NCBI GenBank assembly: GCA_016794525.1
Contig: JAEUJY010000104.1
Location: 1 to 32,808, forward strand
Source of the DNA: Myxococcales bacterium
Lineage (GTDB): Bacteria; Myxococcota_A; Polyangia; Haliangiales; Haliangiaceae
Length of the DNA stretch: 32,808 bases
Direction of reading: 5' to 3'
Shown here: positions 21,521-31,486 of the stretch, in pieces
Numbering within the stretch: position 1 is the stretch's first letter
Layout of the letters: every line of letters begins with the position of its first letter
Program-made: the position numbers and the translations under genes
The notes under the pieces: generated by a model
Database searches by the model: none
What the model was told of the DNA's origin: nothing
The model's input: only the letters and a program-made list of their open reading frames with translations

Positions 21521-22419
21521 GGCGCGCCCTGGCGGCGGTGGCGGGGCTGGCCGGGCTGGTCGCCTGCGGATCGCGTGGGCCGGGGATCGATCGCGAGCGG
21601 GCGGCGGCGACGTTCACGCGGGTGGCGGTCGACACCGGCGGCGATCACGGCCTGTCGGGGCTGGCGGTCGACGCCGGCGGCACGCTGTGGACGGTCGCCG
21701 AGCGCGGCGCGGTGGCGCTGGCGATCACGCTCGACGGCGATCGCGCGACGGCGGTGCGCCACCCGGTGCGCGGCGTGCCGGCCGACGAGGATCTCGAGGC
21801 GGTGGCGATCGCGGCCGACGGCCTGTGGGTCGGCACCGAGGGCCGCGAGCGCGGCGTCGCCCGGGTGTTTCACCTGACATGGGCCGGGGCGCGGCAGGGC
21901 GACGCGCTGGTCGCGACCGGCGCGCCGATCGAGCTGCGCCAGGCCGAGGTCGGCGTCGACATCGGCGCCAACCACGGCGCCGAGGGCGTGTGCAGCGCCG
22001 GCGACGTCGTCGCGATCGCGCTCGAGACCGCCGGTGGCAGCGGCGCCGCGCGCTGGGCCCCGGTGGTCAGCGTCGACGTGGCGCGCGGCACGCGGCGGGT
22101 CCAGCGGGTGGCGCTGACCACGACCACCGGCAAGCTGTCGGCGCTCGACTGCTGGCGCGACGGCGCGCGCACGTGGGCGGTGGCGGTCGAGCGGCACTTC
22201 GCGGTGACCCGGCTCTTGCGCTTCGAGCTGGGCGGCGCCGACGCGACGATCACGCCCGAGGTGCTGCTCGATCTCGGGCCGATCCTGCGCGGCAGCCTCA
22301 ACCTCGAGGGGCTCGTCCGGTTACCGGACGGTCGCCTGGTGGCGGTGGTCGACAACCAGTACCGCACGATCACCGGCCCCGACGAGCTGCTGGTGTTCGC
22401 CGCGCCGCTGGCGCGCTGA
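21517..22419 (+). CDS. Phytase-like / esterase-like beta-propeller lipoprotein
   Basis: The protein has 300 residues. The lipobox ends at Cys17 (LVAC). The rest has repeated beta-propeller-like segments, for example LSGLAVDAGGTLWTVAERG, LEAVAIAADGLWVGTE, LNLEGLVRLPDGRLVAVVDN. This pattern fits the 'esterase-like activity of phytase' or SdiA-regulated family. The GTG at 21517 overlaps the metallophosphoesterase stop as GTGA. It is the last gene of the three-gene operon and converges on the collagen-like gene after 47 bases. Catalytic activity is not established by anything visible; a binding role is possible. Confidence 0.68.
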   Translation: MRRALAAVAGLAGLVACGSRGPGIDRERAAATFTRVAVDTGGDHGLSGLAVDAGGTLWTVAERGAVALAITLDGDRATAVRHPVRGVPADEDLEAVAIAADGLWVGTEGRERGVARVFHLTWAGARQGDALVATGAPIELRQAEVGVDIGANHGAEGVCSAGDVVAIALETAGGSGAARWAPVVSVDVARGTRRVQRVALTTTTGKLSALDCWRDGARTWAVAVERHFAVTRLLRFELGGADATITPEVLLDLGPILRGSLNLEGLVRLPDGRLVAVVDNQYRTITGPDELLVFAAPLAR

Positions 22420-22466
22420 GCGGCGCGGCGGCCGCGGGGCGAGGGCGAGGGCGCGCTGCCCGGTGC

Positions 22467-24041
22467 TCAGTACTTGGGCCACTCGTGGCAGCACACCGCG
22501 ACCAGCTGGCTCGACGCCTGCGACGCGCCGACGCCGTCGCTGGTGCACGCCTGGACGAACGCGAAGGTGACGGAGCCGACGATCTGCGACGTCCACGACC
22601 GGCCGGGGTTCGCCACGCCCCCGTAGCAGACCGCGGCGCGCCACTGGTTGAGCGAGCAGATGCCGGCGCGGAACTGCGCGTCGCAGTAGTTCGCGGCCTG
22701 GTCCCAGGTGGCGAACGGGCCGGTCGCGAAGCACAGCGTCGAGAACGCCTGGTCGACCTTGATCATCCCGGCGGGGCAGGTCGTGACCGACGTCGGGCCC
22801 GGCACTCCCTGCGGACCGATCGGCCCCTGGGGGCCGGTGGCGCCGGTGGCGCCGGTGAGCCCGATCGGCCCCTGGGGGCCGGTGGCGCCGGTGGCGCCGG
22901 TGAGGCCGATCGGCCCCTGGGGGCCGGTGGCGCCGGTGGCGCCGGTGAGCCCGATCGGCCCCTGGGGGCCGGTGGCGCCCGTCGCGCCGGTGGCGCCCGT
23001 CAGGCCGGTGGCGCCCGTCAGGCCGATCGGCCCCTGGGGACCTTGCGGTCCGGTGGCGCCCGTCGCGCCCGTGGCACCCGTCGCGCCGGTGAGTCCGATC
23101 GGACCTTGCGGTCCGGTCGCGCCGGTGAGGCCGATCGGGCCTTGCGGCCCCGTCGCGCCGGTGAGGCCGATCGGGCCTTGCGGCCCTGTCGCGCCGGTGA
23201 GGCCGATCGGACCTTGCGGCCCCGTGGCCCCGGTGAGACCGGTAAGGCCGATCGGACCTTGCGGGCCGGTTGCGCCGGTCGCGCCGGTGAGGCCGATCGG
23301 ACCCTGCGGACCGGTGGCACCCGTCGCACCGGTGAGGCCGGTGAGCCCGATCGGACCCTGCGGCCCCGTCGCGCCGGTGAGACCGGTGAGCCCGATCGGA
23401 CCCTGCGGGCCGGTGGCGCCGGTCGCGCCGGTGAGGCCGATCGGACCTTGCGGTCCGGTCGCGCCGGTGAGCCCGGTGAGGCCGATCGGACCCTGCGGAC
23501 CCATCGGACCCATCGGCCCGGTCAGCCCGATCGGACCCTGCGGCCCCATCGGCCCCTGCGGGCCCACCAGCCCCGTCGGGTCGCCGACCCAGTGGCCGGC
23601 GTCGTCGATGACCGGCATCGCGCCGATGAACACGCTGCCGGGGTGGATCGCGCCGAGCACGTCGCCGGCGTACGAGGCGTACGGCACGCTGACCAGCTCC
23701 TCGCGCGGCGTCATCTCGGGATCGGCTCCGATCTTGATGCCGAGGTAGCGCGGCGTGCCGTCGAGCGCGGGCAGGGCCAGCGTCCCGCCGAGCCCGACGA
23801 TGAAGTACCCGTCGTCGAGCGTCACGACGTGCGACTCGGTCCACAGCGCGGTCCCGCCGCTCGGCAGGTCGTACAGCGCGAACTCCATCGTGATGTCGCC
23901 GACGACCGGCGCGCCGGCGTTGTCGAACAGGCGCCCGGTCTGGGTCCACAGCGCCGGCACGTCGCCGGGGGCGGCGTCGGCGCGCGGCGCCGCGGCGACC
24001 GCGACGGCGAGGAACGCGAGGGTGGCGAGCAGGGAGCGCAT
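22467..24041 (-). CDS. Secreted collagen-like protein
   Basis: The protein has 524 residues. A Sec signal peptide covers about 1-24 (ending RADA). An N-terminal domain (about 25-155) has the common exported pattern [14 protein letters not shown] ... EFALYD ... GTALWTE ... [18 protein letters not shown]. Then come about 85 uninterrupted Gly-X-Y triplets built from the unit [15 protein letters not shown] and variants with GLTGLTGAT. The C-terminal domain (about 110 residues) is Cys-rich (eight Cys), with the pattern [10 protein letters not shown] ... GICSLNQW ... AVCYGG ... VCCHEW, and probably drives trimerisation or binding. GGAGG 6 nt before the ATG at 24041 supports that start; an upstream in-frame ATG at 24059 overlaps the previous stop as ATGA and would add six residues. 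Triple-helix formation is inferred. Confidence 0.88.
   Translation of the reverse strand: MRSLLATLAFLAVAVAAAPRADAAPGDVPALWTQTGRLFDNAGAPVVGDITMEFALYDLPSGGTALWTESHVVTLDDGYFIVGLGGTLALPALDGTPRYLGIKIGADPEMTPREELVSVPYASYAGDVLGAIHPGSVFIGAMPVIDDAGHWVGDPTGLVGPQGPMGPQGPIGLTGPMGPMGPQGPIGLTGLTGATGPQGPIGLTGATGATGPQGPIGLTGLTGATGPQGPIGLTGLTGATGATGPQGPIGLTGATGATGPQGPIGLTGLTGATGPQGPIGLTGATGPQGPIGLTGATGPQGPIGLTGATGPQGPIGLTGATGATGATGATGPQGPQGPIGLTGATGLTGATGATGATGPQGPIGLTGATGATGPQGPIGLTGATGATGPQGPIGLTGATGATGPQGPIGPQGVPGPTSVTTCPAGMIKVDQAFSTLCFATGPFATWDQAANYCDAQFRAGICSLNQWRAAVCYGGVANPGRSWTSQIVGSVTFAFVQACTSDGVGASQASSQLVAVCCHEWPKY
22796..23572 (-). repeat. Collagen-type coding repeat
   Basis: Tandem imperfect units of 27-45 bases encode Gly-X-Y triplets, mostly built around [10 protein letters not shown]. 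The units at 22820-22990 are nearly identical at the DNA level, while those at 23040-23560 have diverged synonymously. This points to recent expansion at the 3' end of the repeat. Confidence 0.88.
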
Positions 24042-24055
24042 GCGATTCCTCCGCG

Positions 24056-24376
24056 TCATGGCTGGGTGGCGCCGGTGATGCCGCCGCGGCGCTGGTACGA
24101 CGGCGAGCGGGTCGAGCCGTCGCCGCTGCGCAGCGTGCCGTACAGCTTGTAGTTGGGGCTCTGCGCCTCGACGGCGCCGGTCACCGTGCCGGTGCCGGGA
24201 TGGCCGAGCGCCGCGTCCAGGGCGGGCGCGTCGATCGGCGCGTCGATGACGTCGCCGCCGGCGTCGACCGCCAGCGCGTCGATCGGCCCGCCGTCGATGA
24301 TCTTGGAGCCGCCCTTGCCGCACGCGGCCAAGGCGAACGCGAATCCGAGGACGACGACGGCGCGCACCGTCGGCAT
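24056..24376 (-). CDS. Small lipoprotein of unknown function
   Basis: The protein has 106 residues. The lipobox ends at Cys19 (LAAC). The middle is an Asp/Ala-rich flexible linker. The C-terminus ([13 protein letters not shown], then [15 protein letters not shown]) looks like a short conserved two-strand module. I recognise no family. Its stop overlaps an ATG of the collagen-like gene as ATGA, so the two are coupled and may form a surface assembly. No -10-like hexamer lies close to its ATG; GGAGGG lies 12 nt upstream, which is far for a ribosome site. Confidence 0.72.
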   Translation of the reverse strand: MPTVRAVVVLGFAFALAACGKGGSKIIDGGPIDALAVDAGGDVIDAPIDAPALDAALGHPGTGTVTGAVEAQSPNYKLYGTLRSGDGSTRSPSYQRRGGITGATQP

Positions 24377-24433
24377 CGTCCCGGTTCACCCTCCAGGCGT
24401 CAACCCTCGATCGCCGCCACCCCGAAAACGATC

Positions 24434-24459
24434 ACGCCCGGACCGATCGGCCCGGGCGT
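24434..24459 (-). terminator. Terminator of the M43 protease gene
   Basis: A 12-bp stem (ACGCCCGGACCG at 24434-24445 with CGGCCCGGGCGT at 24448-24459; one G-U pair in the minus-strand RNA) is followed on the minus strand by GATCGTTTTC. It is the only hairpin in the window with a U-tract. Confidence 0.65.
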
Positions 24460-24479
24460 CGATGGGATGCCGGTTGCCG

Positions 24480-25412
24480 CTACTTGCCGAAGCGGTACGT
24501 GGTGAACTGACCGTCCATGCGCGTGTCCTGGCCCGCCGAGAAGCGGTCCATGCACGAGTCGTCGGTGTAATCCATGAAGTTCTCGATCGGGTCGTTGCCG
24601 GCGATGTTCGCGCAGGTGTTGCGACCGACCGGGCACCCGAACGCCGCGCTCTTCTCGGCGGGGGTGTCGGCGACGAGGTCGCCGCCCGTCGAGGCCTGAC
24701 GCGAGCAGCCGCCCTGGAACGTGTGATAGAGGCCCATCCAGTGGCCGACCTCGTGGGTGCCGGTGTCGCCCAGGTTGTAGGGCGCGGCGGTGCCGCCGGG
24801 GACCGACGAGTACAGGAGCACGACGCCGTCCATCTTCGGGTTCGACGCGTAGCTCGACGGGAAGGTCGCCCAGCCGAGCAGGCCGCCGCCCATGTTGTTC
24901 GAGTAGATGTTCAGGTCGTCGGCGGTGCCCTGGCGCAGCGCGTTCTTCATCTGCGTCTCGCAGGTGCCGCCGCTGCACGTGTACCAGCTCGCGTTGGTGG
25001 TGCGATCGGTCGCGACCAGCTGGAACTGCCAGCCCGTCGAGGCGTAGGCCGCGTTCAGCACGCTGATCTGCGCCGCGATCTGCGAGTCCGGGATGTCGCC
25101 GTTGGCGAGCCCGGTGCCGTTGCGGATGACGTGCCAGTAGACCGGGATGGTCCCGCCGGTGGCGTTCGACAGCACGTCGTTCTTGTGGGCCGCGAGGTAC
25201 GTCCCGACCTCGTCCTCGATCGCCTGCATCTCGGCGACGTCCAGGTCGGGGGTGGCGCAGAGCCGGTTGTTGGCGTCGGACCATCCCGGGCGCTGTTCGC
25301 CTTCCACGACGGGGCCGCTGTTGTCGATGGTGTCCTCGTCCTCCATCACACAGGCGCCGAGCGCCAGCAGACCGAGAGGCAGAAGAATCGAAGCGCGAGA
25401 AGCAAGACGCAT
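24480..25412 (-). CDS. M43-type (pappalysin/cytophagalysin) metalloprotease lipoprotein
   Basis: The protein has 310 residues. The lipobox ends at Cys21 (LGAC). The extended zinc motif HEVGHWMGLYH (220-230) and the Met-turn NFMDY (279-283) identify a metzincin of the M43 pappalysin family. Cysteine pairs near the motif (GGC, FGC, NTC, DSC) are typical of secreted members. The protein ends about 20 residues after the family core, so no extra domain follows. GAGGGAG about 7 nt before the ATG gives a good ribosome site, unlike most first genes here. It is followed by its own terminator, then by the small lipoprotein and the collagen-like gene on the same strand. An extracellular peptide or protein substrate is likely. 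Confidence 0.93.
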   Translation of the reverse strand: MRLASRASILLPLGLLALGACVMEDEDTIDNSGPVVEGEQRPGWSDANNRLCATPDLDVAEMQAIEDEVGTYLAAHKNDVLSNATGGTIPVYWHVIRNGTGLANGDIPDSQIAAQISVLNAAYASTGWQFQLVATDRTTNASWYTCSGGTCETQMKNALRQGTADDLNIYSNNMGGGLLGWATFPSSYASNPKMDGVVLLYSSVPGGTAAPYNLGDTGTHEVGHWMGLYHTFQGGCSRQASTGGDLVADTPAEKSAAFGCPVGRNTCANIAGNDPIENFMDYTDDSCMDRFSAGQDTRMDGQFTTYRFGK

Positions 25413-25827
25413 CAGTAGCTCCCTCGTTTGGCCGTTGTGGTGGCGGACTCTTCAGCACGTGGCGTTCCAAGGCCGAGATCGGATCACCTGCCGCGCCGCG
25501 GCGCACACGCCCCCACGCAATTGCAACTACTTGAGCTGCTTAAGAAACGACGGGACACCACGGGACACGACGCCGACCTACATGTATCGGTGGAGGAGAG
25601 CCACCCCACCATGGGGCCTCGGTGTGTCAGCCTGTCCTAGGTGCGGCGGAGTTCCGCCACAGCGACTCCGTGGGCGGAAGGGGGCGTTGGTCATTCCTCG
25701 ACGGAGAAGGTGCGATCTGTCGGCGTCAGGTGCTGTCGTCCTACATCGCCTGGGCCTCGCGCGGCGCGTCATCGCGGCAGGTCGCCGCGTCGGTCCAGGT
25801 AGGTGCGCCTCGCGTATAGTCCGCGCG
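25413..25827. other. 415-base gap with repeats and hairpins
   Basis: No convincing gene. It contains the M43 protease leader (minus strand), a relatively AT-rich island near 25517-25550 that may hold its promoter, a tandem pair of decamers at 25551-25570 (CGGGACACCA, CGGGACACGA), and a hairpin GGTGG/CCACC (25589-25605). It also holds two competing hairpins that share TTCCGCC (25645-25679) and the -10-like TATAGT of the next operon. Function is unknown. Confidence 0.5.
25815..25820 (+). promoter_or_regulatory. -10-like element of the phosphosugar mutase operon
   Basis: TATAGT ends 7 nt before the ATG at 25828 and there is no Shine-Dalgarno, so a leaderless mRNA is expected. No good -35 is visible. 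Confidence 0.55.
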
Positions 25828-27567
25828 ATGTCTTCCATCGACCGCGCGCGGGCCTGGGCGGCTCGCGATCCTGATCCCGAGACCCAGGCCGAGCTGTCCG
25901 CGCTGATCGAGCGCGCCGCGCGCGGCGACGCCGCGGCCAGCGCCGACCTCGACGAGCGCATGGGCGGCCGCCTCGAGTTCGGCACCGCCGGCATCCGCGG
26001 CGTGCTGGCCGCGGGCCCGCAGCGCATGAACCAGCTGCAGGTGCGCGAGGTGACCGCCGGCCTCGCCGCCTACCTCCTGGCCGAGGTCCCCGACGCCCGC
26101 ACCCGCGGCGTGGTGGTCGGCCACGACGCGCGCCGCAAGTCGCGGCTGTTCGCCGAGGAGACCGCGGCGGTGCTGGCGGCGGCCGGGATCGCGGTGTGGC
26201 TCGCCGACGATCACTGGCCGACGCCGGTGACGGCGTACGCGGTGCGGGCGCTCGGCGCCGCCGGCGGGGTGATGGTCACCGCCAGCCACAACCCGCCCGA
26301 GTACAACGGCTACAAGGTCTACTGGGGCAACGGCGCGCAGATCATCCCGCCGATCGACGGCGGCATCGCCCGCGCCATCGAGGCCGCGGCCGCGCAGCCG
26401 ATCGCGGTGACCGACCTGGCGGCGGCGCGCGCCGCCGGCCTGGTGCGCTCGATCGGCGCCGACCTCGAGCGCGACTACGTCGCGGCGGTGCTGGCGCTGC
26501 AGGTCGAGCCGACGATCGATCGCGCGGCGCTGCCGATCGCGTACACGCCGCTGCACGGCGTCGGCGCGGCGCTGGTCGAGCGCGTGCTGGCCGCCGCCGG
26601 CTTCGACCGCGTCACCACCGAGCCGGGGCAGCGCGCGCCCGACGGCGCGTTCCCGACGGTGGCGTTCCCCAACCCCGAGGAGAAGGGCGCCATGGATCGC
26701 GTGCTGGCGCTGGCGGCCCGCGAGGGCGCCGCGCTGGTGCTGGCCAACGACCCCGACGCCGATCGGCTGGCGGTGGCGATCCCCGACGCGGCCGCGGCCA
26801 GCGGCTACCGCATGCTGACCGGCGATCAGGTCGGCGTCTTGCTCGCCGACTACTTGCTGGCCCACGCCGGCGACGGCCGGCGGCTGGTGGCGTGCTCGCT
26901 GGTGTCGTCGCAGATGCTGGGCTTCCTGGCCGCGGCCTACGGCGCCGAGAACAAGGAGACGCTGACCGGGTTCAAGTGGATCGCCAACGAGGCGATGGCG
27001 TGGACCGCCGCCACCGGCGGGCGCTTCGTGCTCGGCTACGAGGAGGCGCTCGGCTACTCGGTCGGCGAGCTGGTCGCCGACAAGGACGGCGTGTCGGCGG
27101 CGCTGTTGTTCGCCGAGCTGGCGGCGTGGAACCGCGCACGCGGGCGCAGCATCGCCGAGCACCTCGACGAGCTGTACCGGCGGGTCGGGCTGTTCGTGAC
27201 CGAGCAGGTGTCGATCACGCTGCCCGGCGCCGACGGCATCGCCACGATCAAGCGCGGCATGGCCGCGGTGCGCGCGACGCCGCCGGCGGCGCTGGGCGCG
27301 GTCGCGGTCGAGCGGGTGCGCGATCTGGCCCGCGGCGACGACGGCCTGCCGCCGTCGGACGTGCTGATCTTCGCGCTGGCCGGCGGCCGCCGCGTGATCA
27401 TGCGACCGTCGGGCACCGAGCCCAAGCTCAAGAGCTACTACGAGGTGCGGGTGGCGGTCGGCGCCGACGAGCCGCTGGCCGCGGCGCGGGCCCGGGGCCA
27501 GGCCGAGCTGGCCGCGCTGCGCGACGCCCACCAGGCGGTGCTGCGCGCCGCGATGGAGCGCGCGTGA
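25828..27567 (+). CDS. Phosphoglucomutase/phosphomannomutase family enzyme
   Basis: The protein has 579 residues, the length of the PgcA/PGM2-type phosphosugar mutases. All active-site loops are present: the catalytic Ser153 in TASHNPPEYNGYK, the metal loop DPDADR at about 308-313, the sugar-binding loop GYEEALGYS at about 403 and the phosphate-binding loop RPSGTEPKLK at about 526. The N-terminus has FGTAGIRG, also typical. It interconverts hexose 1- and 6-phosphates (glucose or mannose) in the cytoplasm, feeding glycogen, polysaccharide or sugar-nucleotide synthesis. Substrate choice cannot be read with certainty, so no symbol is given. It is the first gene of a two-gene operon. Confidence 0.95.
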   Translation: MSSIDRARAWAARDPDPETQAELSALIERAARGDAAASADLDERMGGRLEFGTAGIRGVLAAGPQRMNQLQVREVTAGLAAYLLAEVPDARTRGVVVGHDARRKSRLFAEETAAVLAAAGIAVWLADDHWPTPVTAYAVRALGAAGGVMVTASHNPPEYNGYKVYWGNGAQIIPPIDGGIARAIEAAAAQPIAVTDLAAARAAGLVRSIGADLERDYVAAVLALQVEPTIDRAALPIAYTPLHGVGAALVERVLAAAGFDRVTTEPGQRAPDGAFPTVAFPNPEEKGAMDRVLALAAREGAALVLANDPDADRLAVAIPDAAAASGYRMLTGDQVGVLLADYLLAHAGDGRRLVACSLVSSQMLGFLAAAYGAENKETLTGFKWIANEAMAWTAATGGRFVLGYEEALGYSVGELVADKDGVSAALLFAELAAWNRARGRSIAEHLDELYRRVGLFVTEQVSITLPGADGIATIKRGMAAVRATPPAALGAVAVERVRDLARGDDGLPPSDVLIFALAGGRRVIMRPSGTEPKLKSYYEVRVAVGADEPLAAARARGQAELAALRDAHQAVLRAAMERA

Positions 27568-28364
27568 CGGCGGTGCTCGACGGCACCGCGCTCGGGCGCT
27601 GGGTCGAGATCGCGCTGCCCGACGCGCCGTGGGGCCGGCCGGTGCCGTTCGTCGGCTACGTCTACATGGACTGGGAGGCCGGCATGTCGGCCAAGGGCGG
27701 CCCCGCCGATCGCCCCGACGATCCGCCCAGCCTCACGGTGCGCCTGCCGATCGGCGCGCCCAGCCGCGTGCTCGACGCCGCCGAGGTCGGCACGCGCGAG
27801 ACCCCGCCGGCGTGGGTCGCGCACTTCGGCCCGCAGCCGCCGGTCGACGCGCCGTGGCGCCGCGATCCGCTGCTGCGCGGGCGCTGGCACAAGCAGTTCC
27901 CCGACGATCTGCAGGTGCTGGTGCACGACGGCGAGCCGCGCCGCACCCAGCGCGCGGCCGAGGGCTGCTGGGTGCGGGTCGACGCCAGCGAGCCGGCGCC
28001 GGCGCGGCCGAGCGCCACCGCCGACGGCGTCGCGATCGCGCGCAGCCCGGTGGTCTACGTCGGCACGCTGCTCAACCAGCCGCACAAGCTGACGACCCTG
28101 GCCCAGGGCGATCGCGTGCGGTTCGTGCCCGACCCCGGCGGCCGCCACCCGCTGATGGTGACCGCGGCCTACCTGGCCGAGCGCGCGGCGTGGTCGATCG
28201 CGCCGTGCCCGCGCTGCGGGCTGGGCGAGGGCCTCGATCCGCCGTCGGTGATGGCGGCGACCCGGTTCCCCCAGGCCGAGGGCGCCGTCGAGGGTTTCAC
28301 CGCGCACTGCGCGACCTGCGGGCCGCCGTCGGCGCTGACGTTCAGCCGGATCGCCCCGGCGTGA
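27564..28364 (+). CDS. Unknown protein with C-terminal zinc ribbon
   Basis: The protein has 266 residues and no signal peptide. CPRC (215-218) and CATC (249-252) form a likely zinc ribbon at the C-terminus. Before it, VVYVGTLLNQPHKLTTLAQGDRVRFV resembles the DUF2314/DUF2185 pattern 'G.l.N.P..l..l..Gd.V.f', a weak family hint. The N-terminal half, with PFVGYVYMDWEAG, is not recognised. The GTG at 27564 overlaps the mutase stop as GTGA, so the two are translated together. It converges on the response regulator gene with only 3 bases between the stops. I cannot assign a function. Confidence 0.72.
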   Translation: MTAVLDGTALGRWVEIALPDAPWGRPVPFVGYVYMDWEAGMSAKGGPADRPDDPPSLTVRLPIGAPSRVLDAAEVGTRETPPAWVAHFGPQPPVDAPWRRDPLLRGRWHKQFPDDLQVLVHDGEPRRTQRAAEGCWVRVDASEPAPARPSATADGVAIARSPVVYVGTLLNQPHKLTTLAQGDRVRFVPDPGGRHPLMVTAAYLAERAAWSIAPCPRCGLGEGLDPPSVMAATRFPQAEGAVEGFTAHCATCGPPSALTFSRIAPA

Positions 28365-28367
28365 GCG

Positions 28368-29719
<1,352 letters not shown>

Positions 29720-29723
<4 letters not shown>

Positions 29724-31486
29724 GGTGCCTCCGCCGGTGGTACCACGGGAGCGGTCGCGACCGTCAGGCGGAAGCGCGCGCCGCCGGCCGGGGCGTCGTC
29801 GACGGCGATCGCCGCGCCGGCCCGGGTCACCAGGTGGCGCACCACCGCCAGCCCGAGCCCGGTGCCGACGCCGGCCGGCTTGGTGGTGACGAACGGGTCG
29901 AACACCCGGGCCCGCTCGGCGGGCGGCACGCCGGGGCCGTCGTCGCACACGTCGAGTGCGATCCGCCCGCCCGGCAGGGGGCCCCAGCTGACGGTGATCG
30001 CCCCGCCGGGCGCGGCGTGCAGCGCGTTGGTCACCAGGTTGACCAGCACCTGCTGCAGCGCGTGGCCGTCGAAGGCGATCGCCGGCGCGTCGTCGAGCGT
30101 CACCGTCAAGCTCGCCTTGGCCTTGCGCACCGCCGGCGCCAGCAGCGCCGCCACCAGCCGGCCGATCTCGCCGGGCGCCACCGCCGCCGCGCGATCGCCG
30201 TCGGTCTCGGCGCGGGCGTAGCCGAGCAGGCCGGCGACGATCGCCTTCATCCGGGTCGCCTCGTCGGCGATCAGCTCGAGCCCGGCGCGGTCGGCGTGAT
30301 CGGCTGGCTTGTCCTCGGCCAGCAGCGCCGCGTAGCCGAGCACGGTGGTCAGCGGGTTGTTGATCTCGTGGGCCACCTGCGCGGCCATCACGCCCACCGA
30401 CGCCAGCCGATCGCCGCGGGCCAGCGCCGCCTGCAGCTCGGCGCGCTCGCCGATGCGCCCGGCCATCTCCTCGATGCGCGCCCCCAGCACGCCGACCTCG
30501 CCGGGGCCGCGGATCGGCGGCGTCGGCGCGGTGTCGCCGTGGGCGATCGCGTCGGCGCGGGTGGCCAGCGCCGCCAGCGGGCGGGTCAGGCGCGCGGCCA
30601 GGAACGCGCCGACCGCCAGCGCCAGCGCCAGCGCGATCACCGCTACCAGCAGCGTCAGGCGCCGGGTCGCCGCCGCCACCGCGTACGCGTCGCGCTCCGG
30701 CTGGGTCAGCACGATCGCCCAGCGCACGCCGCGCAGCGACTGGTAGCTGGCCAGGTTGCGGAACACCGCCAGCTCGTCGGCGCGGCTGGTGTGGCCCTCG
30801 GCGGCGGCGCCCAGCGCGCGATCGATCGCGACGTCGCCCTTGCGTGACGTGCCGACCGCGGCGCGGCGATCGGTGCTGGCGACGACGGTGCCGCGGCCGT
30901 CGACGACCGTCACCGTCGCGCCGGCGCCCAGCCGGGCGCCGCGCAGCGCCTCGGCGACGAAGCCGAGGTCGATCTCGGCGACGAACACCCCGACCAGCGC
31001 GCCGGTGCGGCTGCGCGCCTGCACCACCAGCGGCACGTGGGCACCCTCGGCGCTGAACGCGGCGTCGCCGACGTAGCCGCCGAAGCTGCGCGCGCCGAGA
31101 TCGACGCCGGGTGGCAGCGCGCCGCCCGCCACCGGCGCGCCGGTCGGATCGACGATCGTCACCCGCGCGATCACCGGCACGTCGCGATCGAGCCGAGCCA
31201 GCAGCCGCTCGGTGGCGCGGCGATCGAGCTCGCTGGCCGGCGCCGCGTCGACCCGGGTGTCGGCCCAGGTGGCGGCGGCGATCTCGACGGTGCGCCGCGC
31301 GTCCTGCAGCGTCGCGTCGAGCCCGGCGCCCAGCGCGCGGATCAGCGCCAGGTGGCCGCGCACCACCTCGCGCTCGAGATCGGCGCGGGTGCGCGCGAAG
31401 GCCAGCGTGCCGATCGCCAGCGTCGGGATCAGCGCGGCCAGCGTCAGCACGCCGATCACCCGCAGCGCGAGCGAGCGCCGCCTCAC
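29720..31486 (-). CDS. Membrane sensor histidine kinase (Cache-HAMP-HisKA)
   Basis: The protein has 588 residues. TM1 lies at about 8-30 and TM2 at about 265-290 (LTLLVAVIALALALAVGAFL). The periplasmic part of about 235 residues between them has the look of a double Cache sensor (VTIVDPTGAPVAGG, VFVAEIDLGF, TVVDGRGTVVASTD). A HAMP linker (LTRPLAALATRADAIAHGD) follows. The phosphoacceptor is His373 or close to it in VAHEINNPLTTVLGY. The ATPase motifs include the N-box NLVTNALHAA, CDDGPGV and GTGLGLAVV. The GTG at 31486 overlaps the stop of the solute-binding gene as GTGA, and the kinase stop overlaps the regulator start, giving a tightly coupled trio. Its signal may be delivered by the solute-binding lipoprotein. 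Confidence 0.94.

Noticed and set aside
22796-23572. Possible CRISPR array or other non-coding repeat array
   Set aside because: Units vary in length and encode regular Gly-X-Y triplets in one frame; there are no unique spacers and no cas genes.
22708-23748. Plus-strand open frame rich in VAPV and PIGP repeats opposite the collagen-like gene
   Set aside because: It is the mirror of the Gly-X-Y repeat and has no signal peptide, ribosome site or flanking domain. The minus-strand frame has a signal peptide, a known N-terminal domain and a Cys-rich end.
25428-25819. Short plus-strand open frames in the gap before the mutase gene
   Set aside because: No ribosome site, no hydrophobic or domain pattern, and they cross the repeats and hairpins of the gap.
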